DNA of 64,000 bases from Liolophura sinensis (lineage: Eukaryota; Mollusca; Polyplacophora; Chitonida; Chitonidae). Where the stretch lies: NCBI RefSeq assembly GCF_032854445.1, contig NC_088307.1, positions 29,790,484 through 29,854,483 of the forward strand, given 5' to 3'. Shown one piece after another: positions 23,195-34,199 of this stretch. Position 1 is the first letter of the stretch; the number at the start of each line of letters is the position of its first letter. Both the position numbers and the translations under genes were made by a program. The notes beneath the pieces were generated by a model. That model saw nothing but the letters and a program-made list of their open reading frames with translations, was not told the DNA's origin and did not search any database.

Positions 23195-23805
23195 CATCAG
23201 AAAACATGTTATTTTTGCTGTGTGGATAGTTGTTATTTTAAAGACATGGCATTTTTGCTGTGTGGACAGTTGCTATCATAAAGACATGTTTTTTTTTGCT
23301 GTGTGGGCAGTTGGTATCATAAAGACATGGAATATTTACTATGTGGATAGTTGCTATCATAAAGACATGGTATTTTTGCTGTGTGGACAGTTGCTATTAT
23401 AAAGACATGGTATTTTTGCGGTGTGGATAGTTGCTATCATAAAGACATGGAATATTTACTATGTGGATAGTTGCTATCATAAAGACATGGTATTTTTGCT
23501 GTGTGGACATTTGCTATCATAAAGACATGGAATATTTACTATGTGGATAGTTGCTATCATAAAGACATGGTATTTTTGCTGTGTGGACAGTTGCTATTAT
23601 AAAGACATGGAATATTTACTATGTGGATAGTTGCTATCATAAAGACATGGTCTTTTTGCTGTGTGGACAGTTGCTATCATAAAGACATGGTATTTTTGCG
23701 GTGTGGATAGTTGCTATCATAAAGACATGGTATTTTTGCGGTGTGGACAGTTGCTATCATAAAGACATAGTATTTTTGCTGTGTGGACAGTTGGTATTAT
23801 TAAGC
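23195..23805. repeat. 40-bp minisatellite, about 15 copies
   Basis: The 40-bp unit is gctatcataaagacatggta followed by tttttgctgtgtggacagtt. A variant type with atatttactatgtggatagt alternates with the main type. Confidence 0.88.
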
Positions 23806-23884
23806 TTACCGTTATTTATTCCCAGAAGAGCAGTCACTGCAAAACATGGGGAGAAGCATTGAATTATCTGCACATACATTTTGA

Positions 23885-23922
23885 TTATTTATTTATTTGA
23901 TTGATGTTTTACGCCGTAGTTA
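23885..23922 (-). mobile_element. SINE family A tail fragment
   Basis: Only the 3' end of the family is present: ttatttatttgattgatgtt then ttacgccgtag. Confidence 0.6.
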
Positions 23923-23994
23923 ATTTTGACATTGTAAATTATCTTTACTTGGACAACAATATACCGTTTTACAGGCAGTATAATTCTTTTGTAA

Positions 23995-24155
23995 GTAAAT
24001 ATGGACAGAGCGTCCAGATTCTCTGGCGCTCTGCTTCATGATTGTTTCTAATACCGCGGAAAACGGGTCTGAGGGCTTTATATTCATCGTGTTGAGTTAG
24101 ATCGCCACGTTGGATATATGAACAGCTGTAATCAAAGCGCAACTTTCAAGCATTA
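23995..24155 (+). mobile_element. 3'-end fragment related to the Naiad-type element
   Basis: It matches the 3' part of the Naiad element at 36,548-36,925 in pieces: tatggacagagcg...ctctggcgctctgc against tatgggcagagcg...ctctggcgatctgc; then taataccgc; then tatgaacagctgtaatcaaagcgc against tatgaacagttgcaatgagagcgc. The middle is deleted. It follows shortly after a 40-bp array. Confidence 0.6.
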
Positions 24156-24424
24156 AGACTGGGCTAAAACCGATGGAAAATCACAGCCATCCGCAGGTTT
24201 TCTTATACATGCTATATCTTGTATGTGTGAATCATTGTCAAACAACCTATTGCAATCAAGGCCTCTCTCCAGCTGTAGTGTCTGACTGGTTCTCAAATAG
24301 CCTCTTACAATATAGGCCGCGTGTTCACTTCCAGTTCCCGCTGCGGCTTTACCTCAAACAGTTTTAAAAATAGCCGGGAAAGGTACAACAGCGTCATACG
24401 GGAACTGATCTGCATTTTCCGGGT

Positions 24425-24600
24425 AATATATTTATTTGATTCGTGTTTTAAGAATATTTCACTTATACGAAAACTGTCAGCATTATGGTGGGTGGAAACT
24501 GGGCCGTGCCCGTGGGAAGCCCATGGCCAAGATTTCCGCTTAACAATGCAAGCCTATATAAATGAAGTATTCTGGTTAGAGGCCTAGAACACCAATAACA
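24425..24600 (-). mobile_element. Diverged SINE family A
   Basis: The recognisable order is tatttatttgattcgtgttt, aagaatatttcacttatacg, cagcattatggtgggtggaa and cccatggcc. It is shorter and more diverged than the other copies. Confidence 0.65.
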
Positions 24601-25800
24601 CAAGTAAACACTACATATATAATACAATAAAGTACGAGTCTTTTAGCACTCCAAATCTCAATGTATGAAACAAAACAGGGCTACTTCTTCCGGAGAAACT
24701 TTGCTGATCACAGAGCTAATTTATACCCAAGAGAAACTCTTTAAAATACACACACAGCCTTCGCTACCAGGGTTTGGTAACAACAAATTACAAAATGATA
24801 TCATACAATTTCTATTGTTGCGAATTAAAAATAGGCGCTATAGGTCTACACGTAAATTATACGTGTCATTGTAGCGCGTTCACACACTGGGGGATTCTAA
24901 ATTACGTAAATAGATTACCTATATTCTTGATTTTGAATTCAATTTGTAGGGATATGACCTGCATATTTCATACTTAATCACCGATATGTAGGTTTCTCTT
25001 ACATATTACCAGATTTAGACCTCTATATATCATTTCTTAGATATGTTCTTTTGGAAATGGGTCTTGAAACTATCTACTTGAAATACGCCATCATGGCCGA
25101 CGAATGGCACACATGACATCATGGCGTCATGATTCTAATACACATATTAACGTACAAACAGAGACAGAAAAAATATCAGGTTGATTAGTTTGATTACATG
25201 GGGTTTAACGTCTGAACTCCCGTGAATTGTAGAAAGGTTTACGGGAACAGGAATTTTGTTAGAGCCTGAAGGAAATTATACCATATAACCATGGAAAAAG
25301 TTTACAGACTCCCTGACTTACAGTCGCAGACAAAACCATGCAATGTAATCCTAATTCGACCAGATCAATGCGCCAGCGCTAAAATAAATCCATTGATAAA
25401 CCTTACCACACACCACGACAACGATATGTGAACAAATGGCGTGTACTAAAAATAACTTACAGAAGACCAAGAGTAATGCCTGCCACATGGCGCCTGAATG
25501 GACACTCCAACTGAAAATGGCAGGTGAATTCAAGATAACATTAGTTTCTGGTTAAGGTCAAGGACACGGCAACAGGTGTGTCGGCGAGCATTTCTGACAT
25601 GTTGATTAGAAAGATACCATGGGAGTGACGACAAACCTGTGAGAAAGGAGGCCATGGGTCCGTTGACAGGTGGTATAAGCTGTTTTACATATCTGTCACA
25701 CAGCACAAGGCCGCAGTTTGGCTGTTTTGATGTTTCTTCTGCATTCTTTTTAGTTATCTCAAGTAAATTACAATAATGAATGGTAAAGCATATATTCTAA
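24601..25800. other. Unassigned 1.2-kb stretch
   Basis: No gene could be supported. A short ATG segment encoding MWQALLLVF with a good donor (gtaagt) lies at 25,488-25,461 on the minus strand but could not be joined to any exon. Confidence 0.4.
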
Positions 25801-26000
25801 ACCACATTTTTATTTACTTATTTTTTATTTTATTAGTGTTTTTCGACGTACTCAAGAATACCCCATTCATACAATGGCGACCCGCATTATGGTGGCAGGA
25901 ATCCGGGCAGAGCCGCAAGAAACCCACGAACATCTGCAGGTTGATACCAAACCTTCCCACGTAAATCCTACGGCCGGAGAGGAAGCCATCTCTCCCAGAT
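25801..26000 (-). mobile_element. SINE family A, minus orientation
   Basis: The copy reads ttattttattagtgtttttc, gacgtactcaagaatacccc, gcgacccgcattatggtggc, gaacatctgcaggttg and acggccggagaggaagccat. Confidence 0.75.
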
Positions 26001-26184
26001 TAAATAGGCCGTATAAACAAGTAGAGGAAAATTCGTTTTTAACATTTGAACACAGGAATACTGGTTCGGAAAGAAGATGTATAAGTTTTAGCATACTGTT
26101 ATCGATAAGGATAGTTTGTTGAGGCAGCCAAATGCAACATAAAGTATCATTTGACTTCCTCTACTTCTCAAGTATTAACACAAT

Positions 26185-26365
26185 TGTTATTATCTTAATA
26201 ATACTAATACTACTAGTACTAATAAGTACTAATAAGTATTGGTATTAATAATAATAATAATATTAATAAACTATTAATACTACTACTATTGTTATTATTA
26301 ATATTAATAACACTAATAATAGTATTAATTATAATAATAATAATAATATTATTACTATTAGTGTC
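26185..26365. repeat. Trinucleotide-rich AT microsatellite
   Basis: An imperfect mixture of aat, tta, act and agt trinucleotides runs for about 180 bp. Confidence 0.75.
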
Positions 26366-26689
26366 TATTCATTTGTCTTCCTGAATGGTCGTTAGGAATT
26401 TATCCTAAAATCTTTTATGTGTATTTACACGTACCTTATCTCAGGTTGATAAAACTTTTAAGGCACCCGATCACCTCATTATAGCTGTAACTTTGTGTGA
26501 TTGGGATTGGTGTTTACGCCATATACTCCTGATATTTAAGAGAATCGTTTCCAAACCACCAAACATAGTTGGTGAATCAGAGCGAAATAAAAACGGGAGA
26601 TTGAAAGAGTAAGAGCAAAGGATGGAGCACCCGGCTTGCTTAAAAATCTGAAGGGTAAATAACACAGTCTTTCATTTTTGTAACGTACT

Positions 26690-28440
26690 GGTGAAATAAC
26701 GCAGGAGAGAGTAGTTTTCTCACAACATTAGGGTGAAATAACACGGTAGAGAGAAGAGTAATACTCTAATAGCGTGCCTTCACACAAACACGACAATAAG
26801 GGTGGAACTACGCAGAATAGTGCACTATCCTAACAGTGTTTCTCCACACAGGCGAGACGATAACGGCGAAATAACACGGGACAAAGCTGCATTCGGATAG
26901 CGCTCCCTTAGACAAATATGAGAATAAGGATGATTCAACACAGGAGAGAGTAATATTCGGACAGGGTTCTTCCCACAAACAGAAAAATTACTGTGAAATA
27001 ATACAGGAGAGAGTAATATTCGGAAAGGGTTCCTTCACACAAACATGACAATTAGTGTGAAATAACACAGGAGATAGTAATATTCGGACAGGATTCTTTC
27101 CACAACATGATAATTAGTGTGAAATAACATAGGACAAAGTAATATTCGGACAGGATTCCTTCACACAAACGTGATAATTAATGTAAAATAACACAGGAGA
27201 TAGCAATATTCGGACAGGATTCCTTCACACAAACATGATAATTAGTGTGAAATAACACAGGAAAAAAGTAATATTGGGACAGGATTCCTTCACACAAACA
27301 TGATAATTAATGTGAAATAACACAGGAGATAGCAATATCCGGACAGGATTCTTCCCACAAACATGATAATTAATGTGAAATAACACAGGAGATAGCAATA
27401 TTCGGACAGGATTCCTTCACACAAACATGATAATTAGTGTGAAATAACACAGGAGATAGCAATATTCGGACAGGATTCCTTCACACAAACATGATAATTA
27501 ATGTGAAATAACACAGGAGAGAGCAATATTCGGAAAGGATTCCTTCTCACAAACATGATAATTAATGTGAAATAACACAGGAGAGAGTAATATTCGGACA
27601 GGATTCCTTCACACAAACATGATAATTAATGTGAAATAACACAGGAGAGAGTAATATTCGGACAGGTTTCCTTCACACAAACATGATAATTAATGTGAAA
27701 TAACACAGGAGAGAGCAATATTCGGACAGGATTCCTTCACACAAACATGATAATTAGTGTGAAATAACACAGGAGATAGCAATATTCGGAAAGGATTCCT
27801 TCACACAAACATGATAATTAATGTAAAATAACACAGGAGAGAGCAATATTCGGAAAGGATTCCTTCTCACAAACATGATAATTAATGTGAAATAACACAG
27901 GAGAGAGTAATATTCGGAAAGGATTCCTTCACACAAACATGATAATTAGTGTGAAATAACACAGGACAAAGTAATATTGGGACAGGATTCCTTCACACAA
28001 ACGTGATAACTAATGTGAAATAACACAGGAGATAGCAATATTGGGACAGGATTCCTTCACACAAACATGACAATTAGTGTGAAATAACACAGGAGATAGC
28101 AAATATTTGGACAGGATTCCTTCCCACAAACATGATAATTAGTGTGAAATAACATAGGACAAAGTAATATTCGGACAGGATTCCTTCATACAAACATGAT
28201 AATTAATGTGAAATAACACAGGAGATAGCAATATTTGGACAGTATTCCTTCACACAAACATGATAATTAATGTGAAATAACACAGGACAAAGTAATATTT
28301 GGACAGGATTCCTTCATACAAACATGACAATTAGTGTGAAATAACACAGGGACAAAGTAATATTCAGACGGGGTTCCTTCTCACAAACGTGACAATAAGC
28401 GTGAAATAACACATCAGAGAGTAGTATTCCCTGTTCCTTC
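26690..28440. repeat. 64-bp minisatellite, about 27 copies
   Basis: The 64-bp unit contains aataacacaggagatagcaa, tattcggacaggattccttc and acacaaacatgataatta. Left-end units are more diverged and the centre is nearly homogeneous, as expected for ongoing unequal exchange. Repetitive minus-strand open frames here are not genes. Confidence 0.92.
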
Positions 28441-28464
28441 ACACACACAAGGCAGGTGAGGAAT

Positions 28465-28790
28465 GGAAGGAACATAAATCAATGTTTGTGACTTTACGTC
28501 GTACTCAACATTTTTTTAATCAAATGACGATGAAGAACCATTAGTTGTGTGTGTATATATAATGTATCTTCTTGTTGCAGGAAGCTTCCATGCTACCAAA
28601 GTTCTGCCGCCAATGAAGTATTTTTGCCGAAGACACCCAATCCAGTAACAGTAAACTGACACCGGGCCAACCAGTCATGTTTCTGTGCTCTAACCTCTCA
28701 GTGCTGAGCGCCAAGCGTGGTAGCAACAAGTATCATTTTTAAAGGTTTTGGTATGACCCCACCCGGCTTTGATCCGTTAGGCCACTTGAG
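28465..28790 (-). mobile_element. SINE family B, diverged
   Basis: Shares ttacgtcgtactcaacattt, aatcaaatgacgatgaagaa, cttcttgttgcaggaagc, gggccaaccagtca and gtgctgagcgccaagcgtgg with the copies at 8,091 and 43,078. The tRNA-like head is degraded. Confidence 0.65.
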
Positions 28791-29217
28791 GCGGTCTAGG
28801 TGAGGAATGGAAAAGAGGACAGGAGGATTCCAGTTGGCATTCCAAACGTAAGCTGTGTTGCCGTGTAATGCCCTGACGAACCCCCGCTTACAGTACATTC
28901 AATGCAACAAGCAACGCTAAAGGATAACAGTAAACTGCATGGTAAATCAATAAATATTTTTGCAATAAATGTAAATTTCCCAACATTACATCGTGTATGC
29001 CCATGGAGATAGCACTTAAAAACATATAACCGTCTCTGAACATTTCCCTTTCTCACGGAAACAACAATGTTCATAAATGTTTACCTACAGCAGATTTCTT
29101 AATTACTACTGGAATTGTAAACTATTTTAAACAAACAGATTTATATGATGATATGTGTACCCTTCGACCTCTCCAGTATGATTAAACTCATGACTTGTAG
29201 CCTAAACAAACTTGATT
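28791..29217. other. Unassigned gap
   Basis: No gene or element was recognised. Confidence 0.5.
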
Positions 29218-29400
29218 TACCTATTTATTTATTTATTTCATTGGTGTTTTACGCCGTTCTACGTCGGACATTTCACTTATACGACGGCGGCCAGCATTAT
29301 GGTGGGTGGAAACCGAGCAGAGCTGGGGGGGAAATCCACGCCAATTCGCAAGTTTCTGGAAGGCCTTCCCACGTACGACCGGAGAGGGTCCCAATGATGC
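29218..29400 (-). mobile_element. SINE family A, minus orientation
   Basis: The copy reads tttatttatttatttcattg, gtgttttacgccgttctacg, acggcggccagcattatggt and cttcccacgtacgaccggag. It adjoins the 49-50-bp array to its right. Confidence 0.8.
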
Positions 29401-29612
29401 TAACCCCCTCGGTCCACAGGAGGGGTGATGGGCATTGGGAGTTACGGTGTCCGTACATACACGGCATTGGGGTTGCTGGGCATTGGGAATTACGGCGTCC
29501 GTACATACAAGACATGGGGGTTTGATGGGCACTGAGAATTACGACGTCCGTACATGCAAGACATGGGGGTTTGATGGGCACTCAGCGACTTTGATGGGCA
29601 CTAAGCGGTTTG
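29401..29612. repeat. About 50-bp repeat, left block
   Basis: The unit contains attacggcgtccgtacatac, aagacatggg and tttgatgggcactggga. The array is interrupted at 29,613-29,935 and resumes after that. Confidence 0.8.
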
Positions 29613-29935
29613 AGGTGTACTGAGTTTCAAAGCGCGACTGAAATACCTTGTTTAATTGTTATTTGACATGGAACTCATTCAGGGACAACGAATTTGAACT
29701 TTGATATGGAATTCATGCCTGGAATATCCACTGTCTGCTCGGCATCATTGAAAACTGATGACCGCTTCTCTCTTGTGTGTTACCAGCTTTATTTCCTATT
29801 TGTATAATTTCTTACATACCATTGTCCTTGGGAGCTAGTGTTAAACGTTGTTGTGGAAATGGATCTTGCGATTATCGACTTGGAACTCCGTTTACGGACT
29901 ATGAATGGCATACAAATGTCGGACATGACCCTTAT
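29613..29935 (+). mobile_element. Naiad-type 3'-terminal piece inserted in the repeat
   Basis: About 320 bp that match the extreme 3' part of the Naiad insertion at 36,905-37,228 in the same orientation. Both contain gaatttgaactttgatatgg, tcggcatcattgaaaactga and ggaaatggatcttgcgatta, and both stop matching at the same point (cttat). It splits the surrounding repeat in two, so it looks like a separate 5'-truncated insertion or a detached pseudo-LTR. Confidence 0.7.
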
Positions 29936-30097
29936 CTCCGTACATAAAAGACATGTGTGTTGCTGGGCATTGTGAATCACGGCGTCCATACATACAAGAC
30001 ATGGGGTTTGATGGACACTTTAAATTACGGCGTCCGTATATACAAGACATGGGGTTTGATGGGCACTGGGAATTACGGCGTCCGTGCATAGTACTAC
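29936..30097. repeat. About 50-bp repeat, right block
   Basis: Three further units (cggcgtccatacatacaaga, catggggtttgatggacact) continue the array from 29,401-29,612 up to the start of the Polinton-like sequence. Confidence 0.75.
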
Positions 30098-30169
30098 ATG
30101 TTCTGGGTTCTGGCGCGGCAGCATCTCGCGGCAGCATCTCGCTGCTTCATTTCTCGGTACTTCTCGACT

Positions 30170-31308
30170 TCACCGGACAACCATCCGGCTGACAGCCCAG
30201 AGGGCTACATCTTCAAAGTCGCCCTGGAGTACCCAGCTAACCTACATAACGCGCACAACTCCTACCCGCTAGCTCCAGAGCGTATGGTGGTTCTGAAGGA
30301 GTGGATGTCAGGATACCAACACAGTCTATTTGGCGTTGGGGGAGGGGGGGCGCCAACCGAGGTTGAGAAGCTGGTGCCCAACCTCCGCAACAAGGAACGC
30401 CATGTGTTCCACTACCGCAACCTACAGATGTACCTGTCTCTTGGAATGCGGCTGACAAATGCCGCTTCGATCAGAGCCCTTGGATAGAGTCCTACATCCT
30501 AATGAATACAGAGCTCCAGAAAACGGCAACCAGTGACTTCGAGAAGGACTTGTACAAGTTGATGTACAACTCGATCTTCCGGAAGAAGATCCTCTGCAAG
30601 CGTGTGGATGTTAAACTGGTACGCTCTGGAAAAGAACACAAGCTCCGACGCCTCATAGGCAGCCCGGCCTTCACACGGGCAAGCATATTCGACAATGTCC
30701 TCGAAGCGCTTCAGGTGCACAAGGGCCGCCTAGTCTTAAACCGCTCTGTCTCTAACGGCATGAGCATTCTGGATCTCTCCAGCAGCTGATGTACGATTTC
30801 TACTAAAACCAGATGAAAGCCCAGTACGGAGGGCGCTGCCAGCTCCTCTACACAGTCGGACAGTCTGCACCTCGAGATCAAGAATGAGAATGTTTACAAG
30901 GACATAGCTGGGCATGCGAACCTCTACGACACGTCGGACTACCCCTAAAAAACCCACTATACAGCGTGGCAAACATGAATTACGAATGCGCTAGGCGGCC
31001 GATTGCTGAGTGCATTGGTCTGCGCCCTAAGATGTACTCCATCCTGGAGGCTGGCGGGGCGAACATCAAAAAGGCAAAGGGCGCAAAAAACCACCTTCAA
31101 GAAGCACATACGTCATGAAAAGTACAAGGAGTCCCAGTTTGACAAGAAGACCTTCCATCACGGCATGGACGTGCTGCGGTCCGAGCAGCACCACATCTAC
31201 GTTCAGCACTTGAAAAAGGTCTTGCCGTCTCCCTTAGACAGTCAGCGCTGGATTGCTGAAGATGGGGTTCAAACCTTGGCTTACGGCCATAGAAATGCAC
31301 AGACATGA
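30170..31308 (+). pseudogene. Polinton DNA polymerase B, C-terminal remnant
   Basis: Successive plus-strand segments in different frames (about 30,098-30,487, 30,502-30,789, and parts up to 31,308) resemble the palm and thumb half of a protein-primed family B polymerase. Visible landmarks are AHNSYPLAPERMVV, LVPNLRNKERHVFHYRNL, and the beginning of the metal-binding palm motif near 30,850, where a frame break disrupts it. The exonuclease domain and N-terminal half are absent; the upstream sequence is a tandem repeat. At least three frame breaks and premature stops make it non-functional. Confidence 0.8.
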
Positions 31309-31332
31309 ATGGATTCCTTCACTGAGGAGTTC

Positions 31333-32260
31333 TTAGCGCCATAGAATCCCATCTGGTGGCAGCTGTGTGTCGTGAGGCACTAGGAGCAACTTCTCACGGA
31401 CGACGCCTCGTGGCGGCTCACCCAGCAGGTAGTAGAGCACAAGCTCATCCGGTTTGGTGACCGAGCGCCCAAGCCGATAAACTCCTAGAAACCAGAACGG
31501 GTCTGTCGCGCGACGGTGACCTTTCTTCCAGCTCACCTGACTGCTATAGGTAGCAAACACTAACCTCAGAAGGGATCTTTCACTCATCTTGCCCAACAGG
31601 ACTGCCTGGAACAGTGGTGGAGGGCTTTAGTGTCATTGTTATTGCCTTGATGGCATCCTTGGGTTTCTTGCCAGTTAACCCTGTAACTTCATTGTTGAGA
31701 GCAGACACCACAGCAGGCAGCCGGGCCAACCACTCTGTTCACTGCTGACCGGGAGAGAGGTGCATGGCCGAAGAGCCGTTTAACCAGAGTGCGGTTGAAA
31801 CGCTCCACAATGCCTCGGCGCACATCCACCCACCCACGTCTGATCGACACGCCGTGTTTTGCCAGCGCCTGACTTGTGGCGCCCATGAATTCACACACCG
31901 GGTCAACCTGGAACAGTTTGGGCCATCTCAATGGGCCTCCCTTGAAATTGCGTGCCAGTGCATAAGCGACCTCTTTGGCCTCATTCGACCTCCTTACAAC
32001 GAGAACCCACGTCGACAAGGGTAAGAGCGTATTTGTAGAGCTTCCGTCTTAGACCCGGCTGATCATGAGGCAGAAACAGAAAATCGGCCTAATGGACTTC
32101 ATTCGGCACCGAAACATCGAATTTGGGCCTCGGTATCTGCTTGGGAGGGGGCAAGTATATCTGCCAGATGGCCTGTTTCTTGAGCCAATCGCGAGCTGTG
32201 CCGTCAGAGGCTTAAACTGCGGCTGCTAGCTTCGGTATGGCTGCAATGCCTTTCCAGAAG
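31333..32260 (-). pseudogene. Polinton integrase remnant
   Basis: On the minus strand, three pieces are in order. An N-terminal part lies near 32,230-32,040, with a premature stop. A DDE (rve) core lies at 32,018-31,689 and includes KHGVSIRRGWVDV and GIVERFNRTLVKRLFGH; the E of VERFNR is the expected last catalytic acid. A C-terminal domain lies at 31,596-31,333 with VYRLGRSVTKPDELVLYYLL. Frames do not connect between the pieces. The enzyme would have joined the element's DNA ends to the host genome. Confidence 0.78.
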
Positions 32261-32554
32261 GCCATGGTATTCGAAATAATCCAGCAAGTTGATCAGTCTG
32301 ATCAGTCTGGAACAGGCTTCATCGACCGGTTCTGGCAGCTGCCCGGTCGTCTCTCGGAGGTTGGTCGAGCCCGCCAGCACCCTCGCTGTATGCCTCATCC
32401 TTGCCCTTTCATTACCAAAGAATGGAGTAAAGCCTTTTACGTCTGACCTCGCAAAACACTACCATAGCTTCAATTTGATGTAGCTGAGGCAACCCAAGGG
32501 GAAAAAGACAAGCCTTTCTACTCAGGTTGCGCCCCAGAGGGGCCCTGGGGGTCC

Positions 32555-32790
32555 AGCGCGATACTTGGCGAGTTTAGTGGCTATCCCATACTTACTTGGC
32601 GAGTTTAGTGGCTATCCCATACTTACTTGGCGAGTTTAGTGGCTATCCCATGCTTACTTGGCGAGTTTAGTGGCTATCCCATACTTACTTGGCGAGTTTA
32701 GTGGCTATCCCATACTTACTTGGCGAGTCTAGTGGCTATCCCATACTTACTTGGCGAGTCTAGTGGCTATCCCATACCTAACGAGGCCGG
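32555..32790. repeat. 31-bp repeat made from the end of a Polinton gene, about 7 copies
   Basis: The unit is acttggcgagtttagtggct plus atcccatactt. On the minus strand each unit repeats the last codons (GIATRLAK-type), the TAA stop and the following GTATG of the neighbouring gene at 32,747-33,163. The tandem array therefore grew out of the gene's 3' end. Confidence 0.85.
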
Positions 32791-33163
32791 TCACACACAT
32801 TACCAGGACAATGAAGGTAATCTCACCGTGTTTCTGGTCTTCAGACGGAGCACAGAAATCGGCGAGTTGAGGCTCCGGCCCCACCGGATCAACACGTTTG
32901 ACTGTCACCCTAGCGTACTCGTCGATTGCAAGGTCGAAATGCCGGGAAGTTTGGACGGCATGGCCCTGCCGCCGGAGCTCTTCGTTGATCCAGTCTAAGC
33001 GCTCCGTTCTTTTTCGGGCCCATGCTGCCTGGGAGGTTTGGAGCTGTTCTACTGCCTTGTCGTTGCGCTTCCGCTCCTTGTCCACACCGGCAGCCCTTAC
33101 CATCGAGAAGAGGTAGTTCGACCCTGAAAAGGCAAACACGTTAACCAGCGCGCCGCCCGCCAC
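32747..33163 (-). CDS. Polinton-associated protein, two hydrophobic ends (138 aa)
   Basis: An uninterrupted 138-residue frame. The N-terminal MAGGALVNVFAFSGSNYLF is hydrophobic, the middle is charged and probably helical (KERKRNDKAVEQLQ...RKRTERLDWINEELRRQ), and near the C-terminus is a hydrophobic segment (ITFIVLVMCVTGLV). This looks like a small membrane or virion-associated protein that I associate with Polintons of cnidarians and molluscs. Its function is unknown. It appears among the better preserved genes here. The C-terminal end is where the 31-bp array starts. Confidence 0.55.
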   Translation of the reverse strand: MAGGALVNVFAFSGSNYLFSMVRAAGVDKERKRNDKAVEQLQTSQAAWARKRTERLDWINEELRRQGHAVQTSRHFDLAIDEYARVTVKRVDPVGPEPQLADFCAPSEDQKHGEITFIVLVMCVTGLVRYGIATRLAK

Positions 33164-33190
33164 CAGCCACCACAGTGACGGATGCTATTC

Positions 33191-33430
33191 TTACTTCATG
33201 ATATCTGCTGGAATGAGCCCCTGTTTAATTAACGTGTCCTTGGTCGCCATGGCGAGGGCTACGTCCACGACCACCATCCCGATGTCCCGGGGGAAGAAGT
33301 CTAGCTTGGGAGGGGCGCCTCCAACGACCATCTTTCCCGGCCTCGCGTGCCCCACGGCTAAGACGGAGACGACGGCGCTGTGAAACAGCGCGTTTACGAG
33401 CATCTTCCCATCGGTAGCTGGAGTTGTCAT
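33191..33430 (-). CDS. Small Polinton-associated protein (79 aa)
   Basis: An intact short frame from MTTPATDGKMLVNALFHSA to ...LIPADIMK, with a possible hydrophobic segment (LFHSAVVSVLAVG) and a second one (IGMVVVDVALAMA). It lies 27 bp upstream of the 138-aa gene on the same strand, as expected of a compact virus-like gene cluster. No function is assigned. Confidence 0.5.
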   Translation of the reverse strand: MTTPATDGKMLVNALFHSAVVSVLAVGHARPGKMVVGGAPPKLDFFPRDIGMVVVDVALAMATKDTLIKQGLIPADIMK

Positions 33431-33440
33431 GTTGTTATCA

Positions 33441-33913
33441 TCACAAACAACTTACTTCATATAATGCGGGGTGCAGTTGATGACATGGTGGGTGGCCCGA
33501 CCGTATGTCTGTCGAGTCTGCCGGGTCAATGGCTGCAGGAGGCCGAGGCTTAAGAGCCTCACCGGGTTTGTTGCGCATGAAGAATAGCACTTCAAGACCC
33601 GCGACACCAACCAAGGCCCAGTAGAGCTTTTGACAATCGTCGGCTTCTGCCCCCGCAGGAACCCGGGGCACGCGGGGCCGGCTAGGGGGTGAGGGTGGTC
33701 ATCCGGAGTTGCCACAGAGTCGTGGGCGGGGCCTTGTGCGTGTTGCAGAGAATCTTTCGCTTCCCAAAGTTCATCCAAGATTTTGGCCGCATTGGCCTTT
33801 CCCGCTGCAGCACCAGGCCTTCCAGTGGCAACTCTCTTGGGATCTTTAGCACGTTTGTCACTGCTCACCGCTCTCCACTGGCTGCATCCCCGCATTCCCC
33901 GGCTCTTCTGTAG
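33441..33913 (-). pseudogene. Polinton-associated gene, frameshifted
   Basis: A basic/alanine-rich N-terminal part (RVATGRPGAAAGKANAAKIL) is in one frame. A part with a single hydrophobic segment (LYWALVGVAGLEVLFFM) followed by a proline-rich tail is in another (33,671-33,441). The two overlap and point to one gene broken by a frameshift near 33,650. Function unknown. Confidence 0.5.
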
Positions 33914-33916
33914 AAC

Positions 33917-34100
33917 TCATTTTCGTCCGGTGAACCTGTGTTTAAAAGAACAATGCCTAGCAGTAGTTAGCGCCATGGTTAACGGGGCTAAGTACATGCC
34001 ATAACTGCTATACAGCTGGCGCGCAAAACTGCCAAGCGCGTGTGCAACAAATGAGTCCGCCTCTAGCTCTTCCACTAACTTCGGTCGATTCTCGGTGTGA
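33917..34100 (-). pseudogene. 3' half of a Polinton gene split by the Naiad insertion
   Basis: The minus-strand frame with LVEELEADSFVAHALGS and YGMYLAPLTMALTTARHC looks like the second half of the gene whose first half is at 37,466-37,229. The Naiad-type retroelement lies between the halves. Function unknown; the pairing rests on gene order and my memory of similar Polinton proteins. Confidence 0.5.
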
Positions 34101-34199
34101 TAGAAATCTGCTTGCCGCCATTGAATACATCTGCAATGCAGCCTCCCCGAGAGTGTTACATGTCCATCATTTGATACATCCGCCACTTTTATTTCCTCA

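Noticed and set aside
25461-25488. Possible mannanase signal-peptide exon (MWQALLLVF followed by gtaagt)
   Set aside because: It ends with a lone T, and joining directly to the known exon, which starts GA, would make a TGA stop. No intermediate exon was found.
26690-28440. Regularly spaced repeats resembling a CRISPR array
   Set aside because: The whole 64-bp unit is conserved, so there are no unique spacers, and the organism is an animal. The same holds for the other arrays.
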